A stretch of 8,347 bases of DNA from Halothece sp. MAG. GTDB lineage: Bacteria; Cyanobacteriota; Cyanobacteriia; Cyanobacteriales; Rubidibacteraceae. The stretch covers positions 1 through 8,347 of the forward strand of contig JAHEOB010000171.1 in the NCBI GenBank assembly GCA_018610095.1, written 5' to 3'. A program made the position numbers and the translations under genes. The notes beneath the pieces were generated by a model. That model was not told the origin of the DNA. It saw nothing but the letters and a program-made list of their open reading frames with translations, and did no database searches. Shown here one piece after another: positions 1 to 6,029 of the stretch; position 1 is the first letter of the stretch; the number at the start of each line of letters is the position of its first letter.

Positions 1-201
1 AATGACCGCAACATGCACCGTTCCTTGCGGAAAATAAGGAAAAGCATTCATCAACGCAAACCGCCCAGCAGCAATATCTTGAGGCGGAATTTGATGGCTT
101 AAATCAATGACACTCAATTGGGGATTAATGTTAGCAATGACCCCTTTCATCACTCCCACATAAACATCTTGTAACCCAAAATCCGTGGTTAAAGTCAACA
201 T
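1..201 (-). CDS. SAM hydrolase (S-adenosyl-L-methionine hydroxide adenosyltransferase, DUF62 family), N-terminal part
   Basis: The minus strand reads open from an ATG at 201 to the window edge, giving the first 67 residues. It begins MLTLTTDFGLQDVYVGVMKG and continues with a DLSHQIPPQDI segment at about residues 34-44. The TDFG..D.YVG.MKG signature and the D..H.I...DI block are characteristic of the SAM-dependent halogenase/SAM hydroxide adenosyltransferase family. Ordinary bacterial members are known to hydrolyse SAM to adenosine and methionine, probably in the cytoplasm. Family members are usually about 250-280 residues, so most of the gene lies outside the window. An in-frame TGA two codons upstream (205-207) makes the ATG at 201 the earliest possible start. 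No clear Shine-Dalgarno is visible. The gene diverges from rpsD across about 100 bp. Hydrolase rather than chlorinase or fluorinase activity is inferred from how common the former is. Confidence 0.88.
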   Translation of the reverse strand, partial: MLTLTTDFGLQDVYVGVMKGVIANINPQLSVIDLSHQIPPQDIAAGRFALMNAFPYFPQGTVHVAVI

Positions 202-243
202 AACTCAGTTTTTGAATGGAGTAGCTGCTAAGGGTGACCCATC

Positions 244-252
244 TGTTATAAT
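244..252 (+). promoter_or_regulatory. Extended -10 promoter for rpsD
   Basis: The stretch TGTTATAAT is a perfect extended -10 element (TGn followed by TATAAT at 247-252). No convincing -35 hexamer lies 16-18 bp upstream; the nearest candidate, TTGAAT at 212-217, is 29 bp away. Transcription would be expected to start near 258-260, giving a leader of about 40 nt before the rpsD ATG. The match is seen directly; promoter function is inferred. Confidence 0.6.
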
Positions 253-300
253 AAAGCCTCCGTGGAATGTTTTGAAAATTGCTAAGTTAATCAACACTAT

Positions 301-909
301 ATGTCTAGATATCGAGGTCCTCGTCTGCGAGTTACGCGACGTTTAGGGGAGTTACCTGGTTTAACACGAAAAAGTCCTCGTAAAGCCTATCCCCCTGGTC
401 AACATGGTCAAGCCAGACGGAAACGTTCTGAATATGCCATTCGCTTAGAAGAAAAACAAAAGCTCCGCTACAACTACGGTATCACTGAAAAGCAGTTGAT
501 GCGCTATGTTAGGGAAGCGCGTCGGGCAAGTGGTTCGACAGGAGCGACCATTTTACAATTGTTAGAGATGCGTTTAGACAATACCGTCTTCCGTATGGGA
601 ATGGCGGGAACGATTCCAGCAGCGCGTCAACTGGTCAATCACGCTCATATTTTAGTTAACGGGCGGAGAATGGATATTCCCAGTTATCAATGTAGTCCCG
701 GTGATGTCATTTCCGTGCGCGATCGCGATCGCTCCCGACAATTAGTAGAACGGAACATGGAATATCCCGGCTTAGCCAACCTTCCCAGCCACCTCGAATT
801 TGATAAAAATACGCTCACTGGTAAAGTCAATGGCATTATTGAACGGGAATGGGTTGCGCTAGAAGTCAATGAACTACTCGTGGTCGAGTATTATTCCAGA
901 AAAATCTAA
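301..909 (+). CDS. rpsD: 30S ribosomal protein S4
   Basis: This 202-residue protein is a primary 16S rRNA-binding protein that nucleates assembly of the small ribosomal subunit. The start [20 protein letters not shown] and the PPGQHG motif at 31-36 are those of cyanobacterial and plastid S4. The protein lacks the N-terminal zinc-binding cysteines found in some bacterial S4 proteins and has one Cys (131). The S4 RNA-binding domain spans about residues 90-150 ([10 protein letters not shown], then H.HI.VNGRR and PGDVISV). Length matches the plastid-type family. The ATG at 301 is the natural start; the region upstream has only a weak SD-like TAAG. The gene stands alone rather than in an alpha operon with rpoA, which is usual for cyanobacteria. 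Residues 140-144 (RDRDR) are encoded by two overlapping HIP1 octamers. Confidence 0.98.
   Translation: MSRYRGPRLRVTRRLGELPGLTRKSPRKAYPPGQHGQARRKRSEYAIRLEEKQKLRYNYGITEKQLMRYVREARRASGSTGATILQLLEMRLDNTVFRMGMAGTIPAARQLVNHAHILVNGRRMDIPSYQCSPGDVISVRDRDRSRQLVERNMEYPGLANLPSHLEFDKNTLTGKVNGIIEREWVALEVNELLVVEYYSRKI
719..732. repeat. Two overlapping HIP1 octamers inside rpsD
   Basis: GCGATCGC occurs at 719-726 and again at 725-732, sharing two bases. HIP1 is the highly iterated palindrome of many cyanobacterial genomes. Here the pair is read in frame as Arg-Asp-Arg-Asp-Arg at the end of the S4 domain. Confidence 0.9.
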
Positions 910-919
910 TGGGATTGGC

Positions 920-953
920 ACGCATCCGACGACTACCACTGGTGCGTTCTTTT
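920..953 (+). terminator. Possible weak intrinsic terminator after rpsD
   Basis: ACGCATC (920-926) can pair with GGTGCGT (941-947), giving seven pairs including one G·U, with a 14-nt loop. It is followed by the T-rich TCTTTT. It sits 10 bp after the rpsD stop codon. The large loop and short U tract make it a modest candidate. The second hairpin at 1077-1105 is stronger. Confidence 0.4.
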
Positions 954-1076
954 GCATCCTACCTAATCAATTAACAACATTGAAGAAATTGCCTGTAGTA
1001 GTTTTACGGCAAAAATCCTAATGCATTCTGTCTGCTACAAGGATTGAGTCACCCCTTTTGAAAACCCTTCCCTTGC

Positions 1077-1115
1077 ATCCCCAACCGACAAATTTGGTTG
1101 GGGATTATTTAGTTT
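1077..1115 (+). terminator. Strong hairpin terminator
   Basis: ATCCCCAACC (1077-1086) pairs perfectly with GGTTGGGGAT (1096-1105) around a 9-nt loop, which could close further with one G·U and one A-U pair. The following TATTTAGTTT is T-rich but interrupted. It is the best Rho-independent-like terminator in the window. It lies 168 bp beyond the rpsD stop, so it could end a long rpsD transcript, end a separate small RNA, or act as an attenuator for the dehydrogenase. Confidence 0.6.
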
Positions 1116-1159
1116 GATATCAAGGAGATAACTGTCGTTACAAAGAGAACAAAATAGTT

Positions 1160-2017
1160 ATGACTAACAAAATTGCTTTTATTGGTCTTGGGAGAATGGG
1201 GTCTCCAATGGCTTCTAATTTAGCTGAGGCAGGCTATGAAGTGTATGGTTACAATCGTACCCCGGATCGGCAAGAAGTTAAAGATGCTGCAGCAGGAAAC
1301 GTTCAGGTTGTGGATTCTATTCCTGAGGCAATCTCTGAAACTAACATTATCCTCACTTGCCTAAACGATGCTGAAAGTCTCCGTCAGATGTTATTTAGCG
1401 ATGGTGGGATTGTGGAAAATGCCCCTAATAATGCCATCATTGTTGACTTTGCCACCACAGGTCTGCAGGCAGCACGAGAATTTTCTGATAAACTCAGTGA
1501 GTCTAATTTGCGCTTTGCTGATTGCCCGATTAGCGGAGGCACAATTGGGGCAAAAAAAGGCACGCTAACCATGATGTTTGGTGGTGCTGAAAATGATTTT
1601 AATCAACTCCTACCTCTTTTAAATGTGATGGGGGGATTTGTCAAACGTTGTGGTTCAGTGGGGTCTGGACAGGCCGTTAAAGCAATTAATCAATTAATTG
1701 CCGCCATTAATCAAGTTGCTGTTTCAGAAGCCCTCGTGCTTTCAGAACAAATGGATATTGATCCCAACCTCGCCATCGAAGTAACAAAGACTGGGGCTGC
1801 CAATTCTTGGGCATTAGAAAATCTGGCACCGAAAGTTGTGGATAATGATTTTGCCCCTGGGTTTGCCATTAAGCATATGTTGAAAGACCTTGGCATTGCT
1901 TTAGATAATACTCAGCAAGATTTACCTGGAATGACCCTTGCTAAAAGCTTACTGGAAAGGACGCCTAATTTTGAGGAAGGAACGCAAGCCATGATTAAGG
2001 CTTACCAAAACCATTAA
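1160..2017 (+). CDS. NADP-dependent beta-hydroxyacid dehydrogenase (3-hydroxyisobutyrate dehydrogenase / glyoxylate reductase-like)
   Basis: This 285-residue cytoplasmic enzyme belongs to the family that includes 3-hydroxyisobutyrate dehydrogenase, tartronate semialdehyde reductase and GLYR-type glyoxylate/succinic semialdehyde reductases. The N-terminal Rossmann motif is GLGRMGSPMASNL (residues 9-21). YNRT at 31-34 has Arg33, typical of NADP preference. DCPISGGTIGAKKGTL (121-136) is the substrate-binding signature. GSGQAVKAINQ (168-178) holds the expected catalytic Lys174 and Asn177. KDLGIAL (242-248) is the C-terminal cofactor/substrate segment. Length is normal. The ATG at 1160 is preceded by a weak AGAGAA (1144-1149); no in-frame start is available nearer to the AAGGAG at 1122. 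The gene appears monocistronic and converges on tex. Exact substrate cannot be read from the sequence; in cyanobacteria glyoxylate or a semialdehyde is plausible. Confidence 0.9.
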   Translation: MTNKIAFIGLGRMGSPMASNLAEAGYEVYGYNRTPDRQEVKDAAAGNVQVVDSIPEAISETNIILTCLNDAESLRQMLFSDGGIVENAPNNAIIVDFATTGLQAAREFSDKLSESNLRFADCPISGGTIGAKKGTLTMMFGGAENDFNQLLPLLNVMGGFVKRCGSVGSGQAVKAINQLIAAINQVAVSEALVLSEQMDIDPNLAIEVTKTGAANSWALENLAPKVVDNDFAPGFAIKHMLKDLGIALDNTQQDLPGMTLAKSLLERTPNFEEGTQAMIKAYQNH

Positions 2018-2026
2018 ATTAATGGG

Positions 2027-2056
2027 CAAGGGGGAACGATAACATCCTCCCCCTGG
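2027..2056. terminator. Hairpin between convergent dehydrogenase and tex genes
   Basis: AGGGGGA (2029-2035) pairs with TCCCCCT (2048-2054) around a 12-nt loop. It lies in the 46-bp gap between the two convergent stop codons. Neither strand shows a good U tract after the stem, so bidirectional termination is inferred mainly from position and stem strength. Confidence 0.4.
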
Positions 2057-2063
2057 GTAAGCA

Positions 2064-4214
2064 TTATGTAATTTCCCGTCGCGATAAACTAATTCGTTTT
2101 AACTTTTCTTGTACCTCTAAAACTTTAACTTTCACGACATCGCCAACGTTTACAATATCACTGGGATGTTGCACAAATTGATCGGCTAATTGCGAAATAT
2201 GAATTAAGCCATCTTGATGCACGCCAATATCAACAAATGCGCCAAAGTTAACAACATTGGTTACAACGCCTTCTAAGATCATGCCTAGTTGTAAATCACT
2301 GATTTCTTTGACATCTTCGCGAAAAGAAGCAGACTGAAAGGTCTCACGGGGATCGCGCCCTGGTTTTTCTAATTCTGCAATAATATCTTCTAGGGTTGGT
2401 AAACCGACATCATCACTCACATATTGTTGCAAGTCCACGCTTTTTAGTTTCTCCGCTAATTTTGTCGGTTGCGTTAGGGGAATATTCCACTGTTGAAATA
2501 ACTGTTCGAGGAGAGGGTAACGTTCTGGGTGGACGGCGGTATTATCAAGCGGATTATCGCCATTGCGAATGCGTAAAAAACCGGCACATTGTTCAAACGT
2601 TTTTGCCCCTAATTTGGGAATATTTAAAAGTTCTTGACGAGAACTAAATGTCCCTTTCTCATCACGGTATTTAATAATATTCTGCGCGATCGCGCTATTA
2701 ATGCCTGAGATAAATACTAGTAATTGTTGAGAGGCGGTATTTAAGTCAACGCCGACATAATTAACACAACTTTCCACCGTTTCTTCTAATTTATTTTTTA
2801 ATAATTTTTGATCGACATCGTGTTGATATTGCCCGACGCCAATGGATTTGGGATCAATTTTGACTAATTCGGCTAAGGGGTCTTGTAACCGGCGACCAAT
2901 ACTAATTGCCCCTCTAACAGTAGCATCTAAATCGGGAAATTCTTTTCTGGCAACTTCACTAGCAGAATAAATCGAAGCCCCTGATTCGTTCACTCTTACC
3001 ATTAATGGTTTTTGTTCAATTTTAGCAAGGGTTTCTGATAAAAATTCCTCGGTTTCTCGTGAGGCAGTCCCGTTACCAAAACCAATTAATTCAATCTGAT
3101 AGTGTTTTAATAATTCTTGAATTGTACGACTGGCTTGTTCTCGTTTCTTTTGACCAGAATGGGGATAAATGGTTTCGTGATTGAGAAATTGTCCCGTTTC
3201 TGATAGAATCGCGACCTTACAGCCAGTGCGAAAACCGGGATCAATGGCAAGGGTGGGTTTCATTCCTGCTGGCGGGGCAAGAAGCAGTTGACGGAGATTA
3301 GTTTCAAAGGTTTTAATGGATTCTAAATCCGCATCGTGTTTGCAATCGCGCCGAATTTCTCGCTCTAGGGCAGGTTGTAACAAACGACGCCACGCATCTT
3401 GGAGTAATTGCTGGTAAAATTCCCGTAGTCGAGATGATTGGGTTGTCACTTCTTCCTGCATCAACTGTGACAACACCATCTGTTCATCAGATACCAGCGA
3501 AACCGTTAAGACGCCTTCCTTTTCTCCCCGTAGCAATGCCAAAAGATTATGAGGAGGGATTTGTTTGACAGCAGCCTGAAAGTCGCGATACATCTCATAT
3601 TTGGTTGTGCCTTCAGGATAATCTGACTTTACCTTAGAGACAAATGTGCCGTTTTTAAAAAGATAATCTCGTAATTTTGCCCGCAAATCTGCATTTTCAG
3701 CAAATTGTTCTGCCAGAATATCCCCAGCCCCTTGCAGGGCCTCCTCAACTGTTTTAACCTCATCGGAAAGATAGGGCATCGCTTCTGTTTCCAAATCAAC
3801 CTTTTTCGTCTGAGACGCATTTAAATATTGGATTCTATCTGCTAGCGAAGCTAAGCCCTTTTCCTTCGCTTTAGTTGCTCGCGTGCGCCGTTTCGGTTTA
3901 TAAGGAAGATAAAGGTCTTCTAGTGTCGTTTTATCAGTACAAGCGCGAATTTTCGCCGCTAATTCAGGTGTTAACTGTTCTTGAGACGCAATTTCTTTGA
4001 GAATCGTATCCTTACGCTTTTCTAATTCCCGTAACTCCCCAATGCGATTAGCAATTTTTCGTAACTGCACCTCATCCATTCCTCCTGTACGTTCTTTACG
4101 ATATCGTGCTAGGAAGGGAATGGTTGCTCCCTCATCCAGTAAATGAATCACGCTTTCGAGATTTGGTTGCGGTTGAGAAAATTCTTGGGCAAGTGTTGTA
4201 ACCAGTGCAGTCAT
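2064..4214 (-). CDS. tex: Tex-family RNA-binding transcription accessory protein
   Basis: The 716-residue product has the full Tex architecture. The N-terminal helical Tex_N region includes IPFLARYRKERTGG (32-45) and LEDLYLPYKPKRR (98-110). The YqgF/RNase H-like domain starts near residue 319 with LAIDPGFRTGCKV and includes GNGTASRETE (380-389). The helix-hairpin-helix region (about 490-550) contains NTASQQLL, ISGIN and LLNIPKLGAKTFEQCAGFLRI. The C-terminal S1 domain (about 645-713) contains GVVTNVVNFGAFVDIGVHQDG and the LSRR end. Tex is a cytoplasmic nucleic-acid-binding protein linked to transcription, RNA handling and stress tolerance; its exact role in cyanobacteria is not settled. The protein stops directly after S1, without the C-terminal tail of some proteobacterial Tex proteins. 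The ATG at 4214 has only a weak GGAAA upstream. It diverges from the HAD gene. Confidence 0.96.
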   Translation of the reverse strand: MTALVTTLAQEFSQPQPNLESVIHLLDEGATIPFLARYRKERTGGMDEVQLRKIANRIGELRELEKRKDTILKEIASQEQLTPELAAKIRACTDKTTLEDLYLPYKPKRRTRATKAKEKGLASLADRIQYLNASQTKKVDLETEAMPYLSDEVKTVEEALQGAGDILAEQFAENADLRAKLRDYLFKNGTFVSKVKSDYPEGTTKYEMYRDFQAAVKQIPPHNLLALLRGEKEGVLTVSLVSDEQMVLSQLMQEEVTTQSSRLREFYQQLLQDAWRRLLQPALEREIRRDCKHDADLESIKTFETNLRQLLLAPPAGMKPTLAIDPGFRTGCKVAILSETGQFLNHETIYPHSGQKKREQASRTIQELLKHYQIELIGFGNGTASRETEEFLSETLAKIEQKPLMVRVNESGASIYSASEVARKEFPDLDATVRGAISIGRRLQDPLAELVKIDPKSIGVGQYQHDVDQKLLKNKLEETVESCVNYVGVDLNTASQQLLVFISGINSAIAQNIIKYRDEKGTFSSRQELLNIPKLGAKTFEQCAGFLRIRNGDNPLDNTAVHPERYPLLEQLFQQWNIPLTQPTKLAEKLKSVDLQQYVSDDVGLPTLEDIIAELEKPGRDPRETFQSASFREDVKEISDLQLGMILEGVVTNVVNFGAFVDIGVHQDGLIHISQLADQFVQHPSDIVNVGDVVKVKVLEVQEKLKRISLSRREIT
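2686..2693. repeat. HIP1 octamer in tex
   Basis: An exact GCGATCGC palindrome lies inside the helix-hairpin-helix part of the tex coding sequence. It supports a HIP1-rich cyanobacterial genome. Confidence 0.85.
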
Positions 4215-4299
4215 GTTTCCATTGTCTTTTATACAGAATTTATTTTATATGGGTTAAAACAACAATTAGACATTGTAGCCAAACTTTAAAGATAGCAAT
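4215..4299. promoter_or_regulatory. AT-rich divergent promoter region of tex and the CbbY-like gene
   Basis: The 85-bp spacer separates two divergent start codons and must hold at least the tex promoter. On the minus strand TATAAA at 4249-4244 is a plausible -10 for tex, leaving a leader of about 20 nt, but no good -35 accompanies it. On the plus strand TTGTCT (4222-4227) and TTATAT (4245-4250) are spaced by 17 bp and form a weak candidate for the phosphatase gene. The two candidate -10 elements overlap, so the two promoters could compete. These are pattern matches only. Confidence 0.3.
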
Positions 4300-5049
4300 A
4301 TGACAGCTTTGATCTTTGATGTAGATGGAACCTTAGCGGAAACAGAACGTCAAGGCCATCGGGTTGCGTTCAATCGCGCATTTACCGAGGCAGGGTTAAA
4401 CTGGTATTGGTCAGATGCACTCTATGGGGAATTATTAGCCATTTCAGGTGGAAAAGAGCGCATTCACCATTATCTGACCCATTATGCCCCCAATGATACT
4501 CCCTCTGAACAACTAGACAACTTTATCAAACAACTCCATCAATCAAAAAGTGATCATTACCGTCGAATGCTACAGGAAGGGCATATTCCGTTCCGCCCTG
4601 GCGTCAAACGGTTAATTACTGAAGCTAAGCAAGCAGGGATTCGTTTAGCAGTGGCAACGACTAGTGCTTATGAAAGTGCAGTAGCACTTATCAAAAGTAA
4701 TCTGGGAGATACCAATGATTTTGAACTCATTGCTGCAGGGGATGTGGTTGCTAATAAAAAACCTGCCCCTGACATTTATCACTATGTTTTAGACAAAATG
4801 GCGTTAAATCCCAAAGCGTGTCTAGTGTTTGAAGATTCGCAACATGGCTTAGAATCTGCCACCCAAGCAGGATTAAAAACTGTCGTCACAGTCAATGATT
4901 ATACACGCCATCAAGACTTTTCTGATGCTGTTTTAGTTTTGAATCATTTAGGCGAACCTGATCATCCCTTTACTGTCTATGGGGATCATCCAGAAGTGAC
5001 TCAAAGCTATTTTGATATAGAACTCGCTAAAACCTTAATAAAAAGCTAA
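4300..5049 (+). CDS. cbbY: CbbY-like HAD phosphatase, probable xylulose-1,5-bisphosphate phosphatase
   Basis: This 249-residue HAD subfamily IA hydrolase has all four catalytic motifs. Motif I is FDVDGTLAET with nucleophile Asp7 and acid/base Asp9. Motif II is VATTS with Thr121. Motif III is Lys153/154 in NKKPAPDIY. Motif IV is VFEDSQHG with Glu178 and Asp179. The cap begins with ERQGHRVAFNRAF (16-28) and ISGGKERI (48-55), the pattern of CbbY proteins of phototrophs. Characterised CbbY enzymes of Rhodobacter and Arabidopsis remove xylulose-1,5-bisphosphate, a misfire product that inhibits Rubisco. Assigning that substrate here is inference from motif similarity; phosphoglycolate or beta-phosphoglucomutase-like functions are less likely alternatives. 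A C-terminal extension of about 35 residues (HLGEPDHPF onward) follows the core. No strong Shine-Dalgarno precedes the ATG. The alpha/beta hydrolase-fold gene follows after 53 bp. Confidence 0.85.
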   Translation: MTALIFDVDGTLAETERQGHRVAFNRAFTEAGLNWYWSDALYGELLAISGGKERIHHYLTHYAPNDTPSEQLDNFIKQLHQSKSDHYRRMLQEGHIPFRPGVKRLITEAKQAGIRLAVATTSAYESAVALIKSNLGDTNDFELIAAGDVVANKKPAPDIYHYVLDKMALNPKACLVFEDSQHGLESATQAGLKTVVTVNDYTRHQDFSDAVLVLNHLGEPDHPFTVYGDHPEVTQSYFDIELAKTLIKS

Positions 5050-5073
5050 GCAAAGGTTCAAAGAGTTCGGTAA

Positions 5074-5101
5074 GGTAAAGGAAAAGGCTATGCAGTATTA
5101 G
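5074..5101 (+). promoter_or_regulatory. Shine-Dalgarno plus three-codon upstream ORF (MQY-stop) before the hydrolase gene
   Basis: A purine-rich stretch AAAGGAAAAGG (5077-5087) lies directly before ATGCAGTATTAG (5090-5101). It would direct ribosomes to a Met-Gln-Tyr-stop mini-ORF rather than to the annotated hydrolase ATG at 5103. The stop and the next start are separated by one base, so termination-reinitiation is conceivable. The mini-ORF is in a different frame from the hydrolase. The layout is visible; function is inference. Confidence 0.35.
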
Positions 5102-5102
5102 A

Positions 5103-5954
5103 ATGACCAAACTCAAACGAACCACGATTGAGGTTAATAACAAAGAATGGTACTATCGCCAAGTTTTGCCACGGAATGAAAGCAAAGATATTCCTGTTGT
5201 CTTGTTACATGGACTTCTTGCCCATAGCTATAGTTGGCGGGTGCTACTAGAAGATATTGCCGAAACAGGGCTAACTGCTTATGCCCCTGATTGGTTAGGA
5301 GAAGGCTATTCCGCTAAACCATCACAACGGGAATTTGCTTACACCCCTTCCGCGTTTCTAACGGAATTAGAAGCACTGTTCGAGGCATTAGAATTGTCTC
5401 GGTTTCACTTAGTCGTACAAGGGTTTGTGGGATCCATGGGGTTACAATATGCCTTTCGCCACCCAGATCAAATTGAGCGGTTAGTAGTATTGAATACACC
5501 CTTATCTTCTTCTGTTAAATTGCCTTGGAAAATGCGTCAATGGGCAATTCCCTTTATGGGAGATATGTTAACCCAAGACCCCTTATTGGTGGATCGCACC
5601 TTAGAGAAAGGGAGTGGTTACGTCATCTCGGATAAAAATTTAGGGGCGTATCGAGAACCGTTCCTTCAAAGTTCCCAAGCGGGACGATCTTTAATTGCCA
5701 CCATAAAAAATTTGAATCTCCAGCAAGCCATGAAAGAAATTGAATCGAGTTGGGAAAATTGGGATAAACCCACCCAGTTGATTTGGGGCATGGCTGATCC
5801 TTGGTTATCTTCCGATGTTCCCGAAGCCCTTGCTAAAGACAAGCGTAATATTAGCTTAGCTAGACTAGAGGAAGCTAAACATTATCCGCAAGAACATTGG
5901 TCTGAAAAGATTAGCCCCATTTTGTTAACATTTCTACGCAAAAAAATTGTTTAA
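5103..5954 (+). CDS. Alpha/beta hydrolase-fold protein with apparently missing nucleophile
   Basis: The 283-residue product has the alpha/beta hydrolase fold. The oxyanion-side HG lies in LLHGLLAHSYSWR (34-46), and APDWLGEGYSAKP (61-73) matches the D..G.G.S block. The predicted acid loop is IWGMADPWL with Asp232, and the predicted catalytic histidine is His260 in AKHYPQE. The segment best aligned with the nucleophile elbow is HLVVQGFVGSMGLQYA (102-117). Haloalkane-dehalogenase-like relatives have Asp, and esterases have Ser, where this protein has Gly107, so canonical catalysis looks unlikely. Ser111 is nearby but appears to sit in the following helix. Length is typical and no signal peptide is visible. 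The ATG at 5103 follows the MQY mini-ORF and lies 53 bp after the CbbY-like gene. Substrate and role are unknown; haloalkane dehalogenase would be an over-annotation. Confidence 0.82.
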   Translation: MTKLKRTTIEVNNKEWYYRQVLPRNESKDIPVVLLHGLLAHSYSWRVLLEDIAETGLTAYAPDWLGEGYSAKPSQREFAYTPSAFLTELEALFEALELSRFHLVVQGFVGSMGLQYAFRHPDQIERLVVLNTPLSSSVKLPWKMRQWAIPFMGDMLTQDPLLVDRTLEKGSGYVISDKNLGAYREPFLQSSQAGRSLIATIKNLNLQQAMKEIESSWENWDKPTQLIWGMADPWLSSDVPEALAKDKRNISLARLEEAKHYPQEHWSEKISPILLTFLRKKIV

Positions 5955-5972
5955 TGATGTAAGAAAGCGGTA

Positions 5973-5995
5973 CAGGAGTTGATATCCTGAATTTT
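5973..5995 (+). terminator. Short hairpin after the hydrolase gene
   Basis: CAGGA (5973-5977) pairs with TCCTG (5985-5989) around a 7-nt loop, followed two bases later by TTTT. It lies in the 75-bp gap before psbQ and could be a weak terminator isolating psbQ from the upstream genes. The stem is only five pairs, so confidence is low. Confidence 0.3.
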
Positions 5996-6029
5996 GAAAG
6001 AAACATTTAATTTTTAACAAGCTATTATT

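Larger units (their letters stand above)
910..1159 (+). other. 250-bp gap between rpsD and the dehydrogenase, containing three hairpins
   Basis: No convincing gene is seen here on either strand; the longest ATG-initiated plus-strand reading frame I noted is eight codons (1021-1047). The gap holds the rpsD-proximal hairpin at 920-947. A second hairpin lies at 989-1012: TTGCC, a bulged T and GTA pair with TACGGCAA around a 7-nt loop. A strong 10-bp stem lies at 1077-1105. A purine-rich AAGGAG at 1122-1127 lies 32 nt before the dehydrogenase ATG, too far to be its Shine-Dalgarno. The region could carry an rpsD 3' UTR, a small RNA, or the 5' leader of the next gene; the sequence does not decide. 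Confidence 0.5.

Noticed and set aside
687..869. Minus-strand open frame antisense to rpsD
   Set aside because: It lies entirely within a clear ribosomal protein gene, has no family signature and no ribosome site; it is a shadow of the real frame.
989..1012. Hairpin TTGCC(T)GTA...TACGGCAA read as a terminator
   Set aside because: On the plus strand it is followed by A residues, not U; on the minus strand a TTTCTT follows but no minus-strand gene is present to terminate. Kept only as part of the structured gap.
1021..1047. Eight-codon ORF (MHSVCYKD) in the rpsD downstream gap
   Set aside because: It is very short, lacks a Shine-Dalgarno and its hydrophilic product has no feature suggesting selection.
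1112..1142. Promoter TTGATA with a -10 near GTTACA before the dehydrogenase
   Set aside because: The -10 match is poor and the -35 overlaps the terminator tail; not enough to call a promoter.
2396..2647. Plus-strand open frame of about 83 codons inside tex
   Set aside because: It overlaps the well-conserved Tex C-terminal half and its product shows no recognisable motif.
3629..3820. Second minus-strand frame inside tex
   Set aside because: It is an alternative frame of the tex coding strand with Arg/Lys-rich, low-quality translation, expected by chance.
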